Below, in pieces: positions 22,628 to 33,657 of a stretch of DNA of 64,000 nucleotides (position 1 is the first letter of the stretch; every line of letters starts with the position of its first letter). The stretch comes from Fallopia convolvulus. Lineage: Eukaryota; Streptophyta; Magnoliopsida; Caryophyllales; Polygonaceae. Under the pieces are notes generated by a model. The model saw only the letters and a list, made by a program, of their open reading frames with translations, ran no database searches and was not told the DNA's origin. A program made the translations under genes and the position numbers. The stretch covers positions 16,363,957-16,427,956 of the forward strand of contig OZ024723.1 of assembly GCA_964016875.1 (NCBI GenBank), given 5' to 3'.

Positions 22628-23806
22628 CGTGCCTACACAAAAAGGAAAAGCGAGCAGCACTAACGAGCAAAAGTGTAATCAAGGAACGAACACCTTAGTT
22701 TAGCAAGGAGCTAATCAATTCACAAGCATAAACCAGTTAGTGAACCCTATTAGGCAAGTGAATGAAAGGTGTAATCCTAGAAGATCAAGTAGAATTTCAG
22801 CCTCAAAGAATATAGAAAGGAAGATGCAGGTTGACAAGCAAACATGTTCCTTATGCAAGTCAAATACTTTAAACAAGTAGCGGGTACCACTAATTTAATG
22901 TAAAAGCAAGCAATCAAGACACACAAGGATGAAATTTCAGATTTTGGGCTATCAAAGTGCACAACTTGACGAAGCGAATTACTAAGACACAAGTGCATGA
23001 CAAGAAGAGAACAAGGGTGCATGCAAGTTCCGGTTTCAGGCACAACAATGCAATGCACAAAGGGTTCCTTTGTGATGCTTCAATTAAGTAGGGTGTGATT
23101 CTATTTAGAAGAGCAAAGCAAGCACAAATTTTGCCAATTGTGAGCAAGGCAAAGCAAAGCAAGAATAATGCAAACTATTAGAATGCAAGACAATGTTTTT
23201 GGTGATCCTTGTTGAAGGATCAATTTTTGTGTGCTCTTTTTTTGTTTTTTCTTCAGAATTTATAAACACCAATGAAACTACTTAGAAGCAAAAATAAAGG
23301 AGGAGAATTGGCTAATTTTTTTGGAAAAGAAAAGGACTTTAACATGCATGAACATGAAAGCAAGCAATTCACCAAATTGTAGTAAACCCACTTATCAAAA
23401 GAATAAGTATTTTTGGCATGCAAATATGGTGGAATTAAGTCAAAGAAAGTCAAACATGAAATTAAAGATCCAATCTTTTCAATAAGAAAAGAAAAACTAG
23501 CAAGATCTTTATCTAAGGAAAGTATGTTCAAATAAATTTGAGCCACAAGGAAAGCAAGTATCTTGCACACAAGCAATATGAGGGGGGTGTGCACCAAGAC
23601 AAGGGTAGGGTAGGGGGGTGGTGGTGGAAATTGGTGCTGGAGGAGGATGCCGGCGGTGGTTGGTGGCGTCGGCAAGGGTGTTGCCTTAGGTTAGGGTTTT
23701 GGTGGCTTTTTGAGAGTTTGAACTTCAAAAAAATGTAAAAATCTAAAGGTAAAAACTGATTATCCAAGTAAAATGAAAAGCAATTAAAAACTTGACTACA
23801 CAAGAA
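22628..23806 (-). other. G1 leader between primer site and gag
   Basis: 1.2 kb without a supported gene. In element orientation it is the untranslated leader. It contains a GGTGG-rich stretch near 23615-23660 and some A-rich tracts. The short open frames here (for example 23253-23675) are low-complexity and show no domain. Confidence 0.6.
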
Positions 23807-23819
23807 GAATTTGATACCA
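23807..23819 (-). other. G1 primer-binding site (initiator-Met tRNA type, degenerate)
   Basis: The minus strand reads TGGTATCAAATTC two bases inside the LTR. The first eight bases equal the standard initiator-Met tRNA complement TGGTATCAGAGCC; the rest has decayed or diverged. Its side of the element agrees with gag being nearest. Confidence 0.6.
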
Positions 23820-23821
23820 CT

Positions 23822-24803
23822 TGATACGGAACTGATTGGCTCGCGCGCTTCGCTTCCATTTGTTTTCCAGGTCCCGATCTTGTCAACATTAATTCTTCTC
23901 TTCTTTCACTTGAAAGTTCTTAACTTTGAATGAGAAGACTCAAACTTTAAGGCTCTCAATCACTTCCTTGGATTGCAAGTCAACAAGGCTTGTAGATTGA
24001 TTGCTTAAAGAACAAGTAACAACTTGATTGAATGGTGTTAAGATTGATTTTCACGTGTGAGAACAAGATGAACGAAATCAGTTTGGTTCTTTGAGATGGA
24101 CAAAAATTGCAAGAGAGATTAATAGATTTTTCGGTTGAAGATCCTTGGAATACAAGGGTTTAAATAGAAAGTAATGATATTATATCATATGCGAAATATC
24201 CTATAAATATCCTACGCCAAAGATTTAATTCAACATGTATTAGAAAGTAAGGATTACAAGGGCTTAAATAGACTAGATGGCCAAATATCCTATGCTATTC
24301 TTAAAAGATATTATATCCTAAAATAACTTCTATCTTATCTAAAGATATTATTACAAGACAACTACTAACTTAGACTCCAAGTAAGATCCATATTACCTTC
24401 CAAATTTGTCCCACCAATCTTGCATGGTCCAAATTGATAAGTTAATATGTTTCCTAACTCAAAAACCATAAGCCCACATATTATGACCCACAACACATGG
24501 TCCATATATGTAGAAAGCCTATAAATAGAAAAGCATATATAGAAAGCACTATAAATAGTAACTCTAGGATAAGCATGCAAACAACTCTTGCATGTGAGTT
24601 TGTCCAAGTCAAGCTTGAACTGGTGAATAGAAGTGACCCATCTAGGCTCCTTAGGATCGTCCACCATGTCCGGAATACGAGATAGAAGAATCGTTGTAGC
24701 TTTCTTCAATTTCTTGGCTTGGTCTTTAGTGATCGGTCCATCAAAGGGAATATGAGTTAAGTCCTCGATGTCTTATGGAGTCATGGGTGTATGGGTTGCA
24801 TCA
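23822..24803 (-). repeat. G1 LTR, upstream (5') copy in element orientation
   Basis: 982 bp partner of 181-1113, with the same termini. It should hold the G1 promoter, on the minus strand. About 50 bp around 24140-24210 have no counterpart in the other LTR. The primer site adjoins it at 23807-23819. Confidence 0.88.
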
Positions 24804-24826
24804 ATTATGTTGAGATATGTAGCCAT
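24804..24826 (-). pseudogene. Start-codon fragment of the split GRF zinc-finger ORF
   Basis: On the minus strand an ATG at 24826 opens seven codons (MATYLNI) that run straight into the G1 LTR at 24803. The flanking bases ATTAT (24804-24808) pair with ATTAG at 176-180 as the G1 target-site duplication with one mismatch. With one duplicate removed the reading frame passes without a stop into the zinc-finger segment at 180-1. This is why I take this ATG as the original start. The insertion separates the promoter and the first codons from the domain, so the gene should be dead. Confidence 0.5.
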
Positions 24827-25667
24827 TTTCTATTAAGCTAGGCAATATCGATCACAAAACACCTTAAATGGACAAAAATTAGGTCATATTTACATGAAAT
24901 AGTGGCTTCGAACTTATAAACCCTAGTCCAACAATGGAGCTTATGTGTTCGAAAATGGAGCTTCTGAGTTCGAAAATGGCGATAAAATGGAGCTTCTGTT
25001 TGTGGTCGAACAATGGAGCTTATGTGTCAATGGAGCTTCGAATAAGATGAAAGATGTTAAAGTAGTAGCCAGCCAATTGTGTTAATGGGGAGACATGGTA
25101 ATTCTTGTAGTATTTTCAAAAAACGAGGAGCGAAATGATAAAATCGCACTTTTTAACGGGAAACCTGATGGATTAGATGACTAGGTGGTTCTCCGCAACA
25201 AACTTACATTCAATGAGTGTGTCAAAATAAATAGTCGTTTAACGGGTAGTATCGTGTAATGTCGACCATTTAGCGGGTGGTTATACGCGAAAACCTCTAA
25301 TTTAGAACATAGTAAATGTTCTCTTACGATGATTTTGGACCTTTTAGTAGAACTTCTTGGGAGGTTTTAGAGTTTTTTTTTCTAAAAAAAAATCTAGATA
25401 AATAAGAATTTGGAAAAACAAGTTTTTTAGTAGTTGTCATGAGACCGGCCAGATTTTGACTTGGATTTTTGGGGTTTGGGTTTGGGATATGTATCTCCTA
25501 ACTTCTATTTGTAAGGTTTTTGAAAAAGAGTGAATATATGAATAAGTATAGTGCTGAGGCACTTTTTATATGTATTTATATTTAAAAAGAAACATCCACT
25601 CTATATTTCTATTTAGCGCTCTATCTTTTACTTAGTCAAATGTTGGCCAAAGCCACCTTATCCATAA
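24827..25667. other. Unassigned region upstream of the GRF ORF
   Basis: AT-rich, no ORF with a domain. Between about 24930 and 25030 the phrase AATGGAGCTTCTG/AATGGAGCTTATG recurs five times, giving a short imperfect tandem pattern. For the minus-strand GRF ORF this would be promoter or 5' untranslated sequence. Confidence 0.4.
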
Positions 25668-26075
25668 CACTACAAAAAAACAAAGATTTAGCGACCAATC
25701 AAATCGCTACAACGACCATATACTGGTCGCTAAATATGGTCGCTAAAAGGCCGGACGTTAATCAAGTGGCGACCGTATGGTCGCCATAGTTAGCGACCAG
25801 CGACCATGGTTGGCAATGGCGACCACTTGTGCGACCACAGCGACCAAATGGTCGCCGATAATAGCGACCAGGTGGTCGCCAATTGTAGCGTTCATTTGGT
25901 CGCTATATTGCGATCATCGTCGCGACTGATCGTGGCGCCGTTTGCCAATCATAGCGACCACATGGTTGCTACAATTTAAATAGGCCGCACGACCCTGATC
26001 TTTTGTCCAAATGTAGGCGCAAGATCGTGCGTTTTCAGGCGCACGATCAATCAAAAATTAGCGACCATATGGTCG
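25668..26075. repeat. CACTA left terminal and subterminal repeat array
   Basis: CACTAC terminus, then about twelve direct and inverted copies of GCGACCA...TGGTCGC, for example GCGACCAAATGGTCGCC (about 25839) and GCGACCAGGTGGTCGCC (about 25863). Confidence 0.9.
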
Positions 26076-26224
26076 CCAAGATTTATTTAATAAAAATAAT
26101 AATAATTACATATTATTAATATTAATTTTAATATATAAAAAACAATAAAAAAATATATATGAAATTGAAAATTTATATTAATTTAGATAATTTAAAAATT
26201 ATTTACAAAATTAAAAAACCTAAA

Positions 26225-27325
26225 CTAGTTGGTTCCGTCGGGGTTGGCCGGATCAATCCCGTCGGGACCATGGGACCCACCCTGTTGCAAGTCGAATCCA
26301 CGCTGCATCCGGGCCATGAACTCCTCGAGCGGAGCGACCCTACTACGCAAGTCCGTCACTTCAGTCGTAAGCTCAACGTTGCGCTACGTCAAAAGCTCCA
26401 CCCGAGGAGGTTGTCTTCGCGGCGTCGTCAATCGTTCCTCGTAATACTCGGAAGCGGCGTTGTCAAGCCCGAAGACCGCGCCGCCCGGGCCCACCCCTCC
26501 AACTGCCGTCAGATAGGCATCGCACGCGTCCTGAAAGAAAGGCATGGTACCCAAATCTGAGGACCTCTGGGAGAGGATCTCCTGGGACCGCGCCTAAATA
26601 AAGACGCAAATACTATAAATAGAAATAATAATATACGAATTTAAATAAGATATAAAATAATAAATACTTACAGCGATCTGGGCGGACCGATCGTCTATAA
26701 AATGCGGGTCCAGGCCTTGAGTGTGTGTCTCGATGAGAAGCTCGAGAGGCGTCACCTGGCGACCTCGTTGTGTTTCCTACGAATGATTAACAATTGTTAC
26801 TAATTATTAAGAGTAGATTAACTTAATTTAAATAAATTAAAATTAAAATAATGTACCAATCGACGCATGGTATTGAGGTGGGACCTCGAACCGCTACTAT
26901 GGTTCGCCAGATCGGTATGCCAGATCCTCTTCTTGCGCTCAGACTTGGCCTTGTACGCGGACGTGTTCCAATACACCAACCAAAGGTCCCAAGCGGCGGA
27001 ATTGATCCAGTTTGGCTTCCTCCCCGCCCGACGGCTCTTCCCGACCTTGTCGTCGTACCGCTTCTTGGTGATCTTCTCCCATGGTAAACGGACCGTCTCG
27101 ACGTCCATACCTAGTTGGGAGGGATCCCATCGGAAATGCGTCTAGTTAAAACCGAAAAACGAATAATGAAACATATTAGTCGATAAATACGAAATTTGTA
27201 AAACTGAATGCGAAAGAAAATAAATTTACCCTCCAAGACTCAAACCAACGAGCCTTCGATGCGGCGGAGGCAAAGTCGAACTTTGATGCCTTATCGTCGG
27301 GTTGGCCGGTAATGATGTGCATGGA
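26225..27325 (-). pseudogene. CACTA TNP1-like (Transposase_24) gene, exons 2b-5
   Basis: Minus strand exons with good GT-AG borders: 27325-27230 (second part of exon 2), 27141-26857, 26776-26672, 26593-26225. Phrases are SKARWFESWR; WDLWLVYWNTSAYKAKSER and SGSRSHLNTMRRL (the core of plant Ptta/En/Spm Transposase_24); GRQVTPLELLIETHTQ; and a last exon ending EFMARMQRGFDLQ with stop at 26225. All exon phases agree, so I trust the model. Defects are one in-frame TAG at 26384-26386 and the A1 insertion in exon 2. The protein corresponds to a TNPA-type factor, expected to bind subterminal repeats. Length without A1 would be about 383 codons. Confidence 0.8.
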
Positions 27326-28724
27326 TGTTGATATGGTTTCTTGACAACAAATAAATTTATAATCAAGACCACGCTGAGTATAGGGGAGTCAGGTTCGTCC
27401 ACGGGAGAAAGTCTATGTCAAGTTTTGTTACTTGGAGCACAAGTAATCAATAAAGCTAGGGTTTTTATCAAGAGAAAGATAAATTCAAAGGTTTAGGGTA
27501 TCCTCACAACAACAATTATGCATGCCAACGCTAATGAAACATAAAGATTATGCATTTATCACATAAAGTTGTCAACTTTCGTCAACTATGCAAGTAAATC
27601 AACTAACTTTTGTTCAATCAATAAACTTTACTATCTAATCTCTTCTACTTCAACTAGGATAGATCCGCTTTCACTTCAAAACCCTAAATTGACTATTCTG
27701 ATTCAAGGTTTCCGCTTTCGCTTCAACTATGAATGAGAAATTCCCTCTCAACTTTCGTTTCAAGGATTAAGAACAAGAGAATAGAGTCATGCAATAAAAA
27801 CAATCAAACCATGATCACAAACAAGCATGCACAACCATTGTTTGGTTTAACCCCAATCTTAGAGAGGAAGACTACTCACTAATCATAATTAAAAGCAAAA
27901 CAACTAATTGAATTAAGAAAAGACTTACAAACTAAATTCAAAATGAAACTTGTCTTCCAAGTAATCTCCAATCTCTACTCTATCTCTATCTCTCACGCCT
28001 CTCTACCTTCTCTCCTCCTCCTCTAATGAATCGTGTGTGTTCTAAAACAAAGGCTAGGACAAGAGTATTTATAGAGAAACTAAAGCTATCTATAAGGAAA
28101 CAAATCTCCTAATAAGATATATCCCTTAAAACTATCTAATAACATAAAAGGAAAGGGGTAAAAGATCATTAAAAGCGTCGACTCCGTCTTCGCTACCGAT
28201 ACTGAGTGCCTCGGTACCGACCCCCTTAGGGTCGATAGACACTTTTTGCTGAATTCTTCAAACTTCTTTTGTTGAACACCTCGTTACCGAACCTCTGCGC
28301 CTCGGTATCGACCCCTGCTGACCTCGGTATCGACCCTCACAAGGTCATTATCGACCCTCTTCAGCACTGCAAACAACTGAGAGTAAAACTTCAGTAGCAG
28401 GTTCGTTACACCTCGGTTTGACTCGATTCTTTTTCCTATGTCTTTGTAACGAGTTTCTCTACTTCTTTCTTAGTTTGAACTTGATTCTTCACCTCCTTAC
28501 GGACTTCATTCCTTGAGATTTTCCTCGGAGTCTCCTCTTCCCAAAAAGTGCTTCAAACAGCTTCTAAAAACCTATAAAAACACCACCAAAGCTTATGTAG
28601 ACTCCATATCTTAAAGAAATACGAAAACCTACACAAACGACTCAAAACAAAACACAAAACTAAAGAAAAGGACTCAAACACTCAAAAACACACCCTAAAA
28701 ACACAACTAAAAAGGCGGATATCA
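27326..28724 (-). repeat. A1 LTR (3' copy)
   Basis: 1399 bp. Five exact TCGNTANCGA motifs at 28190, 28211, 28281, 28302 and 28324 lie in the right third. There is no open frame of note. Confidence 0.93.
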
Positions 28725-28761
28725 AAATACCCCATATTTAGACTTGCTTGTCCTCAAGCAA
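28725..28761 (-). other. A1 polypurine tract and Athila hairpin
   Basis: The minus strand reads TTGCTTGAGGACAAGCAA (a perfect inverted repeat around GAGGAC), then TAAATATGGGGTATTT before the LTR. A2 has the same arrangement at 44319-44356. Confidence 0.8.
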
Positions 28762-30595
28762 TCAACAAGACAAGAATCAAAACCATCATCACATTCTTCA
28801 AGTCAATGCCCTTATCAAAAAGAAACATCATAAGCACAAGTAGAACAAATAGACAAGTGAATCTAACGTCATCACACATATATAAGCAACCTCAAGCAAA
28901 AGCAACTATAATCCAACCTCACAAGGGTAATGTGTTTCACTCAACTCTCAAGTGTTTAGGCTTTTAATAACAACTCTCAACTCAATCCTATATATAAAAA
29001 CTCATAGTAATTGTTACTTATATCACCAAACTCTCCACCAGAGATGTCAAAACATATAAAAATCATCAAGAGAACCTAGGCTCAATGAAAAACATCATAG
29101 AAGCTTCCATTCGGCCGGGTTGTAATGGAGCTTGGTAATAACAATAAGGCATGGAAAACTTTTGGTCATGTGGTGCTAAAAATATCCGGGAATAAAGACT
29201 CCTAAAAACTCACATATTTCCAAAACTTCTCAAAAGAATATACCAAACTCTCTCAAACATTATAGAACAAACTTCAACTCATCAACCCCTTTAATATCCA
29301 TACTAATCCTGCTTATAAAACAACAAGGGCTCATGCACATTATTCATTATACAACTCTTTTTTTCTTGATATTTCATCTTCCTTTCTGAGGGGGCTCGGT
29401 ACCGACCTTATTGGGATCTGTAATGACTCTGTATTTTTTCTTTCTGTTTTCTCCCCTTTGTTTCTTTTTTTTCATTGGGTGCATACAAAGACCCAAACTC
29501 CTTTTACATAACAAACTGCAAGATCTATCTTTACCCAACCCATATTACCCCACACTTGAACCAATAATCACACTCAACAAAATCATCACAATAACCAACA
29601 TTAAGTCCTAATCACCGGATAGGCTCAAGCTAATATCGGCTAGGGAATAATTTTGTGGAGCTAAAAATAAAAGGCTTCAAGCTCAAATTGGCTTAAAAAA
29701 GAGGATAAAAATAAGGTAGGTAAAAAGAGAATAAAAAGTGGGTTGAAGAAATAAGTTCTCCATCATATGATTTCACATGCAATGAACTAGTATCTCATAA
29801 AGGTCTCAAGAAATAGATAACCATATCAATGACAAGAGATAATATGCATAAGGAGAGTAAATCACACAAGAAAAGAAGAGGGATTCTTGATGTTTTCCCT
29901 ATAAGGTCAAAAATAACTCACTAGGTAGCAATTTTGTTGGATTTCAGTCGCTTCTACCTAAGATCATATGTGCTCAATTTCATCACATGCTAAGTATCCA
30001 CATAAAAATAACTTTTCAACATGATTCGGGCAAAGCTATCCAAACATGCTAAAGGAATTACATGATCAAGCAAGTTAAAGCATATCATAGGACATCTAAG
30101 TGGAACATTATAAATCCTAAAAACACAAACAAAGACACAAAAACTGAGTTTCCTTTCCCCCCACCCCATACTTAAACCAAATAGTGTCCTCACTGTTTAA
30201 AATCATAGAAAGAGAATAAGGAAAGGGGAACTCACAAAATAAAACTGAAGTTGTTGGAACCATTGATCACTTGAGAAGGTGTGAATTTTCTCGGTTTCCT
30301 GTAAAAGTCGGTAGCGATCCTGGGAGGGTCGGTAACGAACCTTGCTTGCTTGTACATCGAGTGCTCATGGTTGCTTTTAGCACCGAGTATGTTTGAATCG
30401 TTTTTCTTTGATTAGCACTTCTTCCACATCATGTACCGGAGTCACTTTAGAAAAACATTTATCCCTACTACACTACTCTAACTAAAAACAAGTCAAAAGA
30501 AAGCTAGCAAAAAGAACTAGGAAAGCAAAAACTAAAAGCTAAAAAGCGGGTTGCCTCCCGTAAGCGCTACTTTTAACGTCGTCAGCCCGGCGAAC
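28762..30595 (-). other. A1 3' untranslated region
   Basis: 1.8 kb without a gene. Near 30540-30595 (minus strand) is a block with GGGAGGCAACCC and GACGACGTTAAAAG, conserved in A2 at 48700-48755. Near 30190 is TAGTGTCCTCACTGT, also matched in A2 (near 45925). TCGNTANCGA motifs at 29396, 30308 and 30329. The env-like ORF found in A2 between these marks is missing here. Confidence 0.7.
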
Positions 30596-32256
30596 TTACC
30601 TTAGTGGATCAGGGCGGCTCCATCCAGCTATGTCGGGATCAAGAGAAACCCCATACTTAGCAAAAACAGCATCAAAGCCCCTTTCCAAAAGATATGGTCC
30701 TCTATCATCCACAAGAATGCTTGGAAGTCCTACATAAGGGTTAGAAAAATCCGAAAACCAAGGGGGCTTCAACTCCTTCACAGTATGCTTAGTAGGATTT
30801 GTAAAAGAAGGATGAGAAAAAGGATCATAACCCAAATTGATTGAATCAGAACAAGAAGACTCACCTTTGTCTCTCAAAGGATGGCTCGGTAACGAGGTAG
30901 AGTAGGTCGTTGCCGACCTATCTGGGTTAGGATGTACCTCGATATCGTGCAGATCGGACTCGGTTATAGTGCTGGGATCAGTACCGACCCATGGTGGGTC
31001 AGTAGGACATTCGGTATGGGTCTTTTCCTTGCATTTGCTCGTTTCTGTACTCAGAGAAGGGTCGATACCGAGCCATGGTGGGTTGGTATGCTCTTCAGTA
31101 CAGCAACTAGCAACCTCGTTTACGACTGGATTGAAGTGAAACTTGACCTTCTCTTCTCCAATATCAAATGTGAGAAGTCCTTTCCTGACATCAACTCGTG
31201 CCCCTGCGGTGGCTAAGAATGGTCTTCCAAAATGATTGGCACGATAGGGTCTTCTGGCATATCTAGCACAATGAATTCGTTGGGAACAAAAAATTTTCCA
31301 ACTTCGATAGGAACGTCGTCCACGACTCCAGTTGCTTTTACACAAGATTCGTCCGCCATGTAGAGATTCATATCGACAAGCTCCAGTGGTCCCATGTTGG
31401 CCTTGGTCCAGATAGACAATGGTAATAAACAAGCACTGGCACCTAGATCACTAAGCGCTTTGAAACGGTGAGTTCCAATACCTATTGAAATTGCAAACTT
31501 ACCTGGATCACCGAGTTTTTCAAGGAGCTTTATAGATCGGACTTCACTTGACATCTCTGAAATAGATCTTTTCCTGCTCAAAATATCTTTTAAAAATTTA
31601 CTGTAGGCAAGCATTTCATTAAGGGCTTCAGTAAATGGAATTGAAATATTTAACCCTTGGAGAATCTTAACAAAACGTCTAAATTTTCCTTCCGTAACAT
31701 CATTAGCTTTCTTGGTCGAGAAAGGAAGAGTTTTTTACTTACTCGGGATAGAGAGAAGCCCGGATCGAGGTTCTACCGAATTGACAAGAGGGTCGATCGG
31801 TGCAGATGGGTCGGTACCGACCCTAGGGAGGTCGATAAGGAGCTGAGAATTCGGTTCAAAAGACTTACCTGGCCTGGAGGTCTCGGTACTGACCTGGGGA
31901 GCTTCGATATCGAGTGGTTGAGCCTCGATATCGACCCTGCTGGGGTCGGTAACGAGCTTGACTGGAGCATTATCTTTGTTTTCGTGCTCTATATCTGTAG
32001 GATTGGCTCGATCTGGCAACTCCTTGCCACTTATGAGGTTTATGGCTTCTATTTGTACTTTCGGGTTCTCTTCGGGACGGCCCAGGAGTTGCCCTTGAGG
32101 TCTTGAAATCTGTGCAGCTAGGTTACCAAGTTGGGAATTTACACTTTTTCTCCATGTTTCAATCTCTCCCAATTGTACATGTACACCTTTTAGGTCAGAA
32201 CGGACTCCATCAATCTTGTTGTGGACTCCGTTAATACCCTCTTGTAGCCATTGCAC
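30596..32256 (-). pseudogene. A1 protease region with spacer and conserved tail
   Basis: From the N-terminal side: NLAAQISRPQGQLLGRPEENP and LISGKELP; a spacer of repeated D-P-S-R-V-G-T-D-P-type residues written by the palindromic motifs; then the pepsin-like region ALSDLGASACLLPLSIW (active aspartate in DLGAS), ADESCVKATGVVDDVPIEVGKFF, a one-base frameshift in ILGRPFLA, RPFLATAGARVDVRKGLLTFDIGEE. After a second motif-bearing spacer comes a tail PWFSDFSNPYVGLPSIL...FAKYGVSLDPDIAG, stop at 30596. The same tail is in A2. No reverse transcriptase follows. Confidence 0.8.
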
Positions 32257-32270
32257 CCATGACGGCGGCT

Positions 32271-33464
32271 CTAGATAGCCTGTAGGTCTGTAAGGCGGAA
32301 CCCTTTGTTCTTGCTGAGGAGGTTGGCTCCCTTGGCCATAGTTGCCCCAGGTGGGCTGATTGTTATTCCTCCCTGCATAAAAAGTATTACCTTGGTTCCT
32401 ATATGGACCCTCATGTAGTTAGCTTCTTCATATGCCTCAGCAACACGGACTTGTTGCAAGTTACTGCAGGCAGAAGTAGCATGGGCTTGAGACCCACATT
32501 CTTGACAAGAATGAGGTGATTTAAGATAACTTACCTGCTTTTTCAAGCGGTTGATCTCGTCTTGCAAGAATTGGTGCTTCACTTCGAGGTCTACCTCGTC
32601 CCTGTTTGGATTGTAGAACCTTCATTGGGGTTGTGGGGCTTGCTGTGTGCCATACATAGCATCATAATTTGTCAATTAGTCAAGCAATGAACACGCCTCA
32701 TCGGGATCCATCTCTATGAAAACGCAAGCAGTGTGCAGGTTGATGCGATTCTTCGTTTCAGCGTTGATTCCTTGGAAGAAGATTTCTTGGAGTACATATT
32801 ATGGTTACCCATGAGTTGGGCATTGTCTAAGCATCTCCTTGAATCTCTCCCATGTCTCCACAACGGTCTCATTAGGCAGTTGGTGGTAGGAGGTGATGCG
32901 CTTCCTTAACTCCGTCGGTGGGAAGAACTTCATCATGAATAAGTCATGCAGAGTTTCCCACTTCTTTATTGACTTGGGAGGTAGGCTATCTAACTAGCTC
33001 AGGGCCTTTCATGTAAGAGACCACTTACAAGCTTTCAACAGAACATATTCTAAAAAGCCACCGTTAGCGGCAATAGTGTCACATAAATCAAGGAAATTTG
33101 TAATATGTTCTATTGGACACTTAGTGAGTTTTTACTCAAACTGAGCCCTTTTGATCAAGGATATAAATTGAGGTTTGATCTCAAAGGTCTTCTCAATCTT
33201 AGGAAGCTCAATTGCAGACTCTAGCACCCTCAGTTCTGGGTGCATATACTGTTTGACATTCTTTGGAAAGGTATCCAACTGCTCTCTTAGACGATCTCTG
33301 TCAGCCTGGAGCCGCTCCATCTGTTGTCGGAGGTTGACCGTTTGTTGTGCCATCTCTTCATGTATAGCCATTGCTTTGCGTTCTCTTAATCGGCGGTGGG
33401 AGGATCGCTCGGGTTCAGGGTCAACTATTGGATTTGAGACAACTCGGCGTCCTTGAGCCGGCAT
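32271..33464 (-). pseudogene. A1 gag
   Basis: Starts at 33464 (MPAQGRRV). A coiled-coil-like Q/R-rich stretch (VNLRQQMERLQADRDRLREQL) precedes the Athila gag core KQYMHPELRVLESAI, FISLIKRAQFE, then in other frames FLDLCDTIA, EYVLLKACKWSL, LPPKSI and RITSYHQLPNET. A CCHC knuckle CQECGSQAHATSAC (C-X2-C-X4-H-X4-C) is at about 32505-32464. Several stops occur (for example after RAQFE and in WSLT*KALS). Parallel to A2 gag (51720-50356). Confidence 0.82.
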
Positions 33465-33636
33465 ACACAGTAAGCAAAAAAAAAGAAACGAAATCAAAAG
33501 CAAAACGGGTTCTCAGAGAGGGTCGGTATCGAGCCTGCAGTGCTCCCTAAAACAAAACAAAATCGAAAAGAAAAGAACCGAGATCTGCTGACAAGGTCGA
33601 TACCGACCCTTGGGGTTTCTTGACACAATTGAAATT

Positions 33637-33654
33637 TCTCCGGCAACGACGCCA
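33637..33654 (-). other. A1 primer-binding site (tRNA-Asp type)
   Basis: The minus strand reads TGGCGTCGTTGCCGGAGA, close to the Athila site TGGCGCCGTTGCCGGGGA, three bases inside the 5' LTR. Confidence 0.85.
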
Positions 33655-33657
33655 ATT

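Larger units (their letters stand above)
181..24803 (-). mobile_element. G1: Ty3/gypsy LTR retrotransposon, minus strand, heavily nested and degenerate
   Basis: Terminal repeats begin TGATACGGA and end GTTGCATCA in plus orientation, flanked by a 5 bp near-duplication (ATTAG 176-180, ATTAT 24804-24808). In minus orientation the order is LTR, primer site, gag with zinc knuckle, protease, linker, reverse transcriptase, RNase H, integrase, polypurine tract, LTR, which is the Ty3/gypsy order. Three later insertions interrupt it: about 1288-2483, TG at 2963-16243, and a solo LTR at 17581-20084. Coding regions carry stops, frameshifts and an internal deletion, so it is defective. The clade is uncertain; protein phrases such as WRMCVDCxAIN and [21 protein letters not shown] resemble Reina/Galadriel-like chromoviruses. 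Confidence 0.88.

Noticed and set aside
25668..26075. Regular GCGACC repeats as a possible CRISPR-like array
   Set aside because: Plant nuclear DNA, irregular spacing, both orientations, and position beside CACTAC termini: these are CACTA subterminal repeats.
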